From: Candidatus Aminicenantota bacterium
Lineage (GTDB): Bacteria; Acidobacteriota; Aminicenantia; Aminicenantales; Aminicenantaceae
Assembly: GCA_030633795.1 (NCBI GenBank)
Contig: DAOWCB010000016.1
Coordinates: forward strand, 1 to 11,719
Direction of reading: 5' to 3'
DNA length: 11,719 nt
Shown here: in pieces, positions 7,023 through 11,719 of the stretch
How positions within the stretch are numbered: the first letter of the stretch is position 1
Layout: every line of letters starts with the position of its first letter
Program-made: the position numbers and the translations under genes
The notes under the pieces: model-generated
The model's input: only the letters and a program-made list of their open reading frames with translations
What the model was told of the DNA's origin: nothing
The model's database searches: none

Positions 7023-7051
7023 ATAATATCACTCCCGATTTTCAAATTCAA
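7023..7051 (-). promoter_or_regulatory. dnaA promoter (extended -10)
   Basis: On the minus strand TTGAAT (7046-7051) is separated by exactly 17 bp from TATTAT (7023-7028), and TGA directly before TATTAT makes an extended -10 element. The predicted start of transcription near 7016 gives a leader of about 80 nt that contains all four DnaA-box-like sites; the nearest (7005-7013) almost touches the start site. This is among the best promoter matches in the window. The upstream barrel gene ends at 7102. No hairpin followed by a T-tract is visible between them, so read-through from the envelope operon could also contribute. Confidence 0.6.
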
Positions 7052-7101
7052 GGAAATTGTGTTTTTTTTTGAAATTTCTTTCGGGCGCGAAAAATTGAGA
7101 A

Positions 7102-10062
7102 TCAGAAGTCGAATCCGATCCAGAATTTTAGATCAAATTTTCCGTAAGATTTGATGCTGAACAGTTTGGAGATATCTTCTATTTCCAACCGTTTCGCCCA
7201 TTCGAAGTGCAGCGGAAGGCCGAGGAAGAAAAATTGGAATCCAAAACCATACGAGCCGATGGCATCCGCTGCTCTCAAAAATGGAATCCCCCACTCATTA
7301 TAACCAACATCATAGATTTTGGCGGGATATCCTTTGAGTTTTGCGCGAGTCATATCAGCAAAGAAAACGCCGCGAATGGGTCCAATCTGGCCAAGAATCG
7401 TATTTGCCGCACTCACCAGAGGGATCCGGAACTCCAAATTTGCGTACCATCCCTCATTCCCCACGATATTGTAGTAATAAGAGGAGCGGACCTGGTTGTT
7501 ACCGCCCCAGTAGAAAATATAAGGATTCCTTCCCACGCTGGCCATGATGTTGAGACGGAAAGCAAAAAGCGTGTTTCCCCCGATCGGCAGGTATTGGCGC
7601 AGGTCAACCTGAGCTGTTGTGTTGCGGAGAAAGCTGCTGGTCACAGGAATGGCTTGGGCGAGGCTGAGCATGAAAGTATTTCCCGAGTAGGGTCCATACA
7701 TCCTGAAATTTGTCGTCTCGCCGATCAACGCGGCGGAGGCTGTAAGAGCGTTCCCGTTATAGAAATAGCCGTAGGCTTGATTTTGCTGGCCGAGAGCCTG
7801 GCTGAAATAGGGGTCGTAAAAGTCTTCCTCGTAATTGAGGAAGCCAAGGCCTACCTGGGCTCTGTAATAACGATTGAACGGGTAGTAACCGTTGAAGCGG
7901 GCTCCCATCATAGTTCTTGTTGCCATAGCATCTCTGTAGGAGAGCTGCTGGTAAAAAGTCGGATCCACGTAGCTATAAGGAGTGTAGTAAAACATGGTGT
8001 ACTGAAACACCTCTGCCATAAATTGAAATCGATTTTTCAGGTTTGCATAAGAAAAATTATAGGACCGGAAGCTCCTTACCTGGTAGGCCATCAGGTTGAA
8101 ATTATGATCTCCTAAAAGATCGGAGAAGGTGAGCGCCGTGCCGCCGTAAATCGACCCGTCGGTAGAAATGACTGCGCCGATCGGAGGCCGGTTGCTCAGG
8201 TAAAGTTTGCCCAATCCTTTGTAGGGAGTGATCTTTTTTTCGTCGATATCCACAGTTACGATCGGCTCGAACCTCTCGAATTCCTCTTCATAATCCATTT
8301 CGGCAAATGTCACGGATTCTTCCTCTTGGCCTTCCATTTCGCTCTTGAAAATCTGAAACGACCCTTTGTTGAAGGAAGTGAAGAGGACCTGGTTGGGTTC
8401 GTTTGGCATTGGATGCGGAAAAAAATTTCCTGTTCTTACATCTGTGTATCGCAGGAGTGTCCCAGTTTCCAGATTGAGAGAATAGAGGTTGTAAGCCTCT
8501 CTTATGTCTCCAGAGAAGAAAATTTCTTTGTCATTCTGTGAAAAGGTCGGTGTGATCGTATTCCCCTTCCCAAAGGTCAGCTGCGTCCTTTTTTTAAGGT
8601 CGTCGATCGGCGAGATGAAAAGTTTATCATAGGCATCTATGCGGATGGTGTAAGCGATGGATTTTCCATCGTGAGATATAGCCGGGGCTTTTTCGAAAAG
8701 ATCATTGGAGGTTAGGTTAAGGACGGATCCGTTTGCAAGGTTCACTTTGAAAACATCATGAATGCCATTCTCGAAGGCGGTGAAAAGGAGCTCATTTTTA
8801 TTGGGGAAAAAACAGGGGGAGGAGGGTTGGTCCTGAAGGATTTTTATATCCTGGTCAATTTTTCCTGTAAGGGGATTGACTATAAAAAGGGAGTGTTTTT
8901 TTCCTGCGCGTCCGAAAAAAGCGATTCTGTCCCCATCCCCAGACCATGCAATATCCCTGCCTTTTGATGAGTCCACATCGAACCGGATGAATTCGTATTT
9001 GAGAGTATACCCTTTTGTGATATTTTTGATCGCTTTACCATCTTTTGTGGAGAACAAGATGATGTCATAGTCCAAATCTTTGTAGTTCGCGAGCAAGGCT
9101 GCGACAATGTCGCCAGAGGGAGATAGCGCAATCGAGAAGGCATGATAGTAGGGATTCATCGGGAATTCGGGTCCTATCGGAATGCTGTAATCTTCGGGAT
9201 TTTCTCTAGTCAGAAAAGGTTTGTATTTCGCACGGAGGTATTTTTTAAATTCGTAGTTGAATTCTTTGACAGGTTTGTCAAATGCCCGACTTATGGGATT
9301 TTGATTTCCGATAAGAGGTGCATTTTTTAAGGAATGCCAAAAGTCTCGGATTCCATTTTTGCCGTATTTGTGTTCGATAAAATCAAACAGGGCATGACCA
9401 AAATCGTAATCTGGCGGTCGAGGCAATGGATAACGTGAGAAAAGGTGGCCACCTCCGATGAGATCTGGAATCCGATCGTTAAGTGCGGCATCTCGGACGA
9501 TCATTGCAGACCATGGAGCCCAATTACGGGTGTTGTATTCGCTGTAGCCCTCGAATATCCATCCGGGGGGCCTGGACAGAGAATACAGCACCGCACCCGG
9601 AGATCCCCAAAGGAGATCATATTCGAAGACATGGGTCAGCTCGTGTTCGATAAGGTCGTGGATTTCGTCGATGGACATATCTCCTTGAATCGCGATGCGG
9701 TACAGGAGAGGCTCCGCCACGCCAAGGACTCCCTCGGGGATTTGAAACAAATTTGTCTGGTAGAATTCTGTGGAGGTTCTATAGTAAAGAAGAGGAACAG
9801 AGGCTGAAAGCTGGTGTTTGATATCCTCGCTTATGGATTTGTATGCGCTCTCGGAGAGGTCGGCGATTATTTTGAGGTCGCGAGTGTCATTCCCGTAATA
9901 AAAAATGTCGAAGTGATCGGTTTTATACACCTTCCAGTCGAACTTTGTGTAAAGAACTTTGTTCTTTCCGTAATATGGAAAATAGACAATTTGAGAAAAG
10001 CTCATGTTTGCGCCGATTATTACAATGAGAAGAAGGAAAAGGCATTTTTTGATAAATGGCAT
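7102..10062 (-). CDS. Secreted HExxH metallopeptidase-like / TolB-like beta-propeller / outer-membrane beta-barrel protein
   Basis: The 986-residue product appears to have three parts. A signal peptide (about 1-24, ending SFSQ) precedes a peptidase-MA-like gluzincin domain with HELTH at 140-144 and EGYSEY at 171-176 (E171 is the likely third zinc ligand). Residues about 300-580 hold repeated WD40/PD40-type blades of the TolB kind (for example ALSPSGDIVAAL, AWSGDGDRIAF, AISHDGKSIAY, TFSQNDKEIFFSG). An acidic linker (about 578-600) leads to a barrel like the BamA/surface-antigen C-terminal domain, with YGGTALTFSDLLGDHN (639-654), NEGWYANLEFRIPL and a terminal WIGFDF whose final Phe is the usual barrel end signal. 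I infer an outer-membrane protein with periplasmic or exposed protease and propeller. The substrate is unknown. GAGGAG about 7 nt before ATG supports the start. It is the last gene of an operon, 17 bp after a probable lipoprotein gene. Confidence 0.88.
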   Translation of the reverse strand: MPFIKKCLFLLLIVIIGANMSFSQIVYFPYYGKNKVLYTKFDWKVYKTDHFDIFYYGNDTRDLKIIADLSESAYKSISEDIKHQLSASVPLLYYRTSTEFYQTNLFQIPEGVLGVAEPLLYRIAIQGDMSIDEIHDLIEHELTHVFEYDLLWGSPGAVLYSLSRPPGWIFEGYSEYNTRNWAPWSAMIVRDAALNDRIPDLIGGGHLFSRYPLPRPPDYDFGHALFDFIEHKYGKNGIRDFWHSLKNAPLIGNQNPISRAFDKPVKEFNYEFKKYLRAKYKPFLTRENPEDYSIPIGPEFPMNPYYHAFSIALSPSGDIVAALLANYKDLDYDIILFSTKDGKAIKNITKGYTLKYEFIRFDVDSSKGRDIAWSGDGDRIAFFGRAGKKHSLFIVNPLTGKIDQDIKILQDQPSSPCFFPNKNELLFTAFENGIHDVFKVNLANGSVLNLTSNDLFEKAPAISHDGKSIAYTIRIDAYDKLFISPIDDLKKRTQLTFGKGNTITPTFSQNDKEIFFSGDIREAYNLYSLNLETGTLLRYTDVRTGNFFPHPMPNEPNQVLFTSFNKGSFQIFKSEMEGQEEESVTFAEMDYEEEFERFEPIVTVDIDEKKITPYKGLGKLYLSNRPPIGAVISTDGSIYGGTALTFSDLLGDHNFNLMAYQVRSFRSYNFSYANLKNRFQFMAEVFQYTMFYYTPYSYVDPTFYQQLSYRDAMATRTMMGARFNGYYPFNRYYRAQVGLGFLNYEEDFYDPYFSQALGQQNQAYGYFYNGNALTASAALIGETTNFRMYGPYSGNTFMLSLAQAIPVTSSFLRNTTAQVDLRQYLPIGGNTLFAFRLNIMASVGRNPYIFYWGGNNQVRSSYYYNIVGNEGWYANLEFRIPLVSAANTILGQIGPIRGVFFADMTRAKLKGYPAKIYDVGYNEWGIPFLRAADAIGSYGFGFQFFFLGLPLHFEWAKRLEIEDISKLFSIKSYGKFDLKFWIGFDF

Positions 10063-10079
10063 GATTTCTCCTCGATTTT

Positions 10080-10754
10080 TTACTTGATGAGATATCTTTC
10101 TTGGATTTGCTCTTCGCCAAGAATCTGGCGAAAGAGCTTATCTCTTACATTTAACATCATGTCATAGAAGGCAAAGTAGGCGGTCTGGTTCGGATTTTTA
10201 TACGCTTTGCTTTCTTTAAAAGTTCGTTTGTAGAGAGCATCTCCCGATTGTGCGTCGATGAGGTAGAGATGAAGAGAGAGGGAATAAAATCTGCGCTCCT
10301 CGATCCGGGATTCTTCTGGGAAAGGTTCCTCGAACCGTCTTTTGCTCGCGGATTTGATCGCTTTCCGGACTTCTTCCGTGTATTCTAGGCTGCCTGTGAA
10401 CAGGAGGGTTCCCTTTTTGTTAGGAGAGACTTTTTGCCAGAATGTTTTGTCCTGGAAGACCTCTTCGTTCTGCAGCGCAACTTTGGTGGATGAGATTTTA
10501 TTTTTTACTTTTTGGCCAAACTCCAAGGCAAAGTATTCTGTCAATTCTTTATTGAGATCAAAGTCTTTGGCCTCTTCCTTCACAAAAAAATTTGTGATGG
10601 CGATCTCTTCAAAAGCTTCCAAGTTAATCGGCGTTTTTCGCGGCATTTTAATCCGCAACCGCATGTGCTCTCCCGTTCCGCAGGAAAGAAAAAACAGAAG
10701 GCCGAGCAGTAAAATGAGGCTATTGCTTTTTCTTTTTTTTATCTTTGTTCTCAT
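10080..10754 (-). CDS. Probable lipoprotein of unknown function
   Basis: I do not recognise this family. Starting at ATG 10754 the protein is 224 residues: a basic start (MRTKIKKRKSNS), a hydrophobic core (LILLLGLLFF) and Cys in LSCGTGE, which looks like a lipoprotein signal although Phe at -3 is not ideal. The mature part is charged alpha/beta sequence with EAFEEIAITNFFV, GTLLFTGSLEY and LHLYLIDAQSGDALYKRTF. The last resembles the exposed strand-turn-strand of envelope lipoproteins that bind other components, but no named domain can be claimed. The frame is open to 10802 and ATGs at 10757 and 10763 are alternatives; I preferred 10754 because it puts the basic n-region first and has AAGGATGAGG upstream. 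The start overlaps the 3' end of the TPR gene by about 35 bp, suggesting translational coupling, and the protease-propeller-barrel gene follows after 17 bp. Confidence 0.8.
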   Translation of the reverse strand: MRTKIKKRKSNSLILLLGLLFFLSCGTGEHMRLRIKMPRKTPINLEAFEEIAITNFFVKEEAKDFDLNKELTEYFALEFGQKVKNKISSTKVALQNEEVFQDKTFWQKVSPNKKGTLLFTGSLEYTEEVRKAIKSASKRRFEEPFPEESRIEERRFYSLSLHLYLIDAQSGDALYKRTFKESKAYKNPNQTAYFAFYDMMLNVRDKLFRQILGEEQIQERYLIK

Positions 10755-11100
10755 CATCCTCATCCTTGTCGCCTTCTTCCATGCGCTGTTTGAATTTTTC
10801 ATGATTGGCTTGGATGTATTCGTTTTTAGGATTCAACTCGAGAGCGATTTCATATTCTTTTCCCGCTTCTTCCCAGAGCCCTTTTTTTTCGTATGCCACA
10901 GCCAGGTTGTTGTGAGCGGATGAGGAATCCGGCTCAAGCTGAACAGCTTTTTTCCACCGGAAAATGGCTTCATCCCAAAGATCGCGTTGCGCCGCAAGGA
11001 TTCCGAAATGAAGCTGGGACTTTGGAAAAGGCGGTGCGCAGCGAGTGAAGAGCATAAAAAGAGGCAAAAGGAGCAGGAATAATATAGTTTTTTTATCCAT
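10720..11100 (-). CDS. Small membrane-anchored TPR protein, possible lipoprotein
   Basis: The 126-residue product starts MDKKTILFLLLLPLFMLFTRC. The signal ends at C21, but Arg at -1 is not canonical for a lipobox, so it may be a lipoprotein or simply membrane-anchored. Two tetratricopeptide repeats follow (about 28-60, with DLWDEAIFRWKKAVQLEPD, and about 61-94, with AHNNLAVAYEKKGLWEEA and YEIALELNPKN). TPRs are protein-binding scaffolds. The tail (about 108-126) is highly charged, acidic then lysine-rich and low in complexity. I chose ATG 11100: GAGAG lies just upstream, and the predicted promoter start falls very near it. ATG 11109 and TTG 11181 are in frame but would prepend untypical residues. 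It is first in an operon with the probable lipoprotein and the barrel protein, and may help assemble or position them (inference). Confidence 0.82.
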   Translation of the reverse strand: MDKKTILFLLLLPLFMLFTRCAPPFPKSQLHFGILAAQRDLWDEAIFRWKKAVQLEPDSSSAHNNLAVAYEKKGLWEEAGKEYEIALELNPKNEYIQANHEKFKQRMEEGDKDEDDENKDKKKKKQ

Positions 11101-11113
11101 CTCTCTCATAAAT

Positions 11114-11142
11114 AAAATACTTGTTTTGTAAAACTTCGTCAA
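11114..11142 (-). promoter_or_regulatory. Candidate promoter of the envelope operon
   Basis: On the minus strand TTGACG (11137-11142), a 17-bp spacer and TATTTT (11114-11119) form a sigma70-type match with the same geometry and -10 sequence as the sugar-cassette promoter. Transcription would start about 11107, leaving only a very short leader (GAGAGAG) before ATG 11100. The 297-bp gap to rpmB (11101-11397) otherwise holds the rpmB promoter, a possible 16-codon open frame and, near 11362-11385 on the minus strand, a weaker promoter-like match (TTGACG, 18 bp, TATACC). Confidence 0.45.
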
Positions 11143-11330
11143 GAGGACAAAATAATAATGCAATATTTGTACCAAAGGCAACCGGGCATAAATCTCCTAT
11201 TCCTGGGGAAAAAGTGTACATATTTTAGGACATGTGTTTGATGAATGTAAATTATTCGCGAGAAGGTACTGTTGAAAGAAAATATCTTTACAATCGATAG
11301 CAGCCCAACATGCAGGAAACAGCAAAGGGG

Positions 11331-11359
11331 TTGGTTTTTGATCCCAAGTGTGGTATAAA
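11331..11359 (+). promoter_or_regulatory. Candidate rpmB promoter (extended -10)
   Basis: TTGGTT (11331-11336), a 17-bp spacer and TATAAA (11354-11359) preceded by TGG (11351-11353) give an extended -10 promoter. The start would be near 11366, a leader of about 30 nt before the rpmB ATG. The -35 box is weak, as is usual when the -10 is extended. Confidence 0.5.
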
Positions 11360-11397
11360 TACTTTTTTCTCGAATCGTCAATAACAGAGAACGTAAG

Positions 11398-11589
11398 ATG
11401 CCAAAAGCTTGTGAAATATGTGGAAAGGGCCCGGTCTTTGGGCAAAGCCTTAGTCATTCACATAAGGCTTCCAAGAAGAAATGGAAGCCAAACTTACAAA
11501 AAGTCAAAGCAAAAACTCCGGCAGGGACAAAACGAATATGGGTTTGCACAAGATGTCTTCGATCCGGGAAAGTTACAAAAGCCGCCTAG
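11398..11589 (+). CDS. rpmB: Large-subunit ribosomal protein L28 (bL28)
   Basis: The 63-residue basic protein is a complete bL28. It begins MPKACEICGKGPVFGQSLSHSHK, continues KKKWKPNLQKVKAK, and ends RIWVCTRCLRSGKVTKAA. CEIC (5-8) and CTRC (50-53) form the zinc-ribbon cysteine pairs of the C+ type of L28, found in bacteria that have not switched to the zinc-free paralogue. It binds 23S rRNA in the 50S subunit near the E site. It has its own promoter immediately upstream, only a weak ribosome site (GAG about 10 nt before ATG), and converges on the rel gene, with which it shares a hairpin across the stop codons. Confidence 0.97.
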   Translation: MPKACEICGKGPVFGQSLSHSHKASKKKWKPNLQKVKAKTPAGTKRIWVCTRCLRSGKVTKAA

Positions 11590-11608
11590 CCTGAATTATC
11601 CAGGTTAG
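11586..11608. terminator. Hairpin across the rpmB and rel stop codons, possible bidirectional terminator
   Basis: CTAGCCTG (11586-11593) can pair with CAGGTTAG (11601-11608) around a 7-nt loop, an 8-bp stem with one G.U pair in the plus-strand RNA (an A/C mismatch in the minus). It includes the rpmB TAG and the rel TAA. The following T-tracts are short on both sides (ACTCTTT on plus, GGCTTTTG on minus), so termination strength is doubtful. Confidence 0.4.
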
Positions 11609-11719
11609 ACTCTTTCGACAAAAGAAACCTCTTTAATTCCTAATATCTTTTTTATTATTTGCTCAAGATGGTTGATATTTCGGATAATGATCGTCAGTTT
11701 GATTTGTGCCTTTTGGCCA
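11605..11719 (-). CDS. rel: RelA/SpoT-type (p)ppGpp synthetase/hydrolase, C-terminal end only
   Basis: Only the last 37 codons and the stop lie in the window; the gene continues past the right edge. I translated the minus strand by hand. It reads IKLTIIIRNINHLEQII followed by KKILGIKEVSFVERV. This is the pattern of the ACT (RRM) domain at the C-terminus of long RSH proteins, where a beta strand of V/I-rich sequence, a D/N-hxHL helix and a final VxSVxRV strand are typical. Long RSH enzymes make or degrade (p)ppGpp in the stringent response, and this domain contacts the ribosome or regulates activity. The catalytic parts are out of view, so synthetase or hydrolase capacity cannot be judged. An unrelated ACT-domain protein is possible but less likely. 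Confidence 0.72.
   Translation of the reverse strand, partial: GQKAQIKLTIIIRNINHLEQIIKKILGIKEVSFVERV

Noticed and set aside
7061..7101. T-run with nearby TTTCG/CGAAA arms, considered as terminator of the barrel gene
   Set aside because: In the direction of transcription the short hairpin is followed by an A-run, not a T-run, so it is not a factor-independent terminator.
6552..7154. Plus-strand open frame (200 codons) across the dnaA start and its leader
   Set aside because: It runs antisense through dnaA domains I-III and the DnaA-box cluster; composition is that of a shadow frame and no family is recognised.
7207..8115. Long plus-strand open frame (302 codons) antisense to the barrel-coding part
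   Set aside because: It is the complement of a clearly conserved coding sequence with barrel motifs; the frame has no recognisable domain or convincing ribosome site.
11348..11608. 86-codon plus-strand frame overlapping rpmB
   Set aside because: The frame at 11398-11589 is an unambiguous L28; the other is a shifted reading of the same DNA.
1..11719. tRNA, rRNA, CRISPR array, insertion sequence, toxin-antitoxin or phage defence genes
   Set aside because: No cloverleaf-like segments, spaced repeats, transposase motifs or defence domains were seen on either strand.

Overview
The window looks like chromosomal DNA from a diderm (Gram-negative-type) bacterium. It carries dnaA and dnaN, a ribosomal protein gene (rpmB), the 3' end of a rel-type (p)ppGpp synthetase/hydrolase gene, two probable lipoproteins and a protein ending in an outer-membrane beta-barrel. 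Moderate GC, the exported TIM-barrel isomerase plus Gfo/Idh/MocA set, and the protease-propeller-barrel protein fit an Acidobacteriota-like or Candidatus Aminicenantes-like lineage. That placement is an impression from protein style, not a search result.

Layout. (1) 1-3242, minus strand: a three-gene sugar cassette transcribed MFS nucleoside/H+ symporter-like transporter -> Gfo/Idh/MocA oxidoreductase -> exported xylose-isomerase-like TIM-barrel protein, which runs off the left edge. A good sigma70-like promoter precedes the transporter. (2) 3454-4386, plus strand: an ApbE-type FAD:protein FMN transferase, tail-to-tail with dnaN, with 3 bp between the stop codons. (3) 4390-7051, minus strand: dnaA then dnaN in the classical order. 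The dnaA leader holds four DnaA-box-like sequences, two of them forming an 18-bp perfect palindrome, downstream of a strong extended -10 promoter. The dnaA-dnaN gap is very AT-rich, with a TAA/AAT triplet run next to another DnaA-box match. These parts resemble a bipartite replication origin. (4) 7102-11142, minus strand: an envelope operon made of a small TPR protein, a probable lipoprotein whose start overlaps it, and a 986-residue protein with an N-terminal HExxH metallopeptidase-like domain, a TolB/WD40-like propeller and a C-terminal beta-barrel. (5) 11331-11719: rpmB (L28) on the plus strand with its own extended -10 promoter, converging on the rel gene. A hairpin spans both stop codons.

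No tRNA, rRNA, CRISPR array, insertion sequence or phage gene was seen. The most interesting parts are the DnaA-box/promoter arrangement around dnaA, the protease-propeller-barrel operon immediately upstream of it, and the sugar cassette, in which an exported isomerase is paired with an oxidoreductase that has no export signal.
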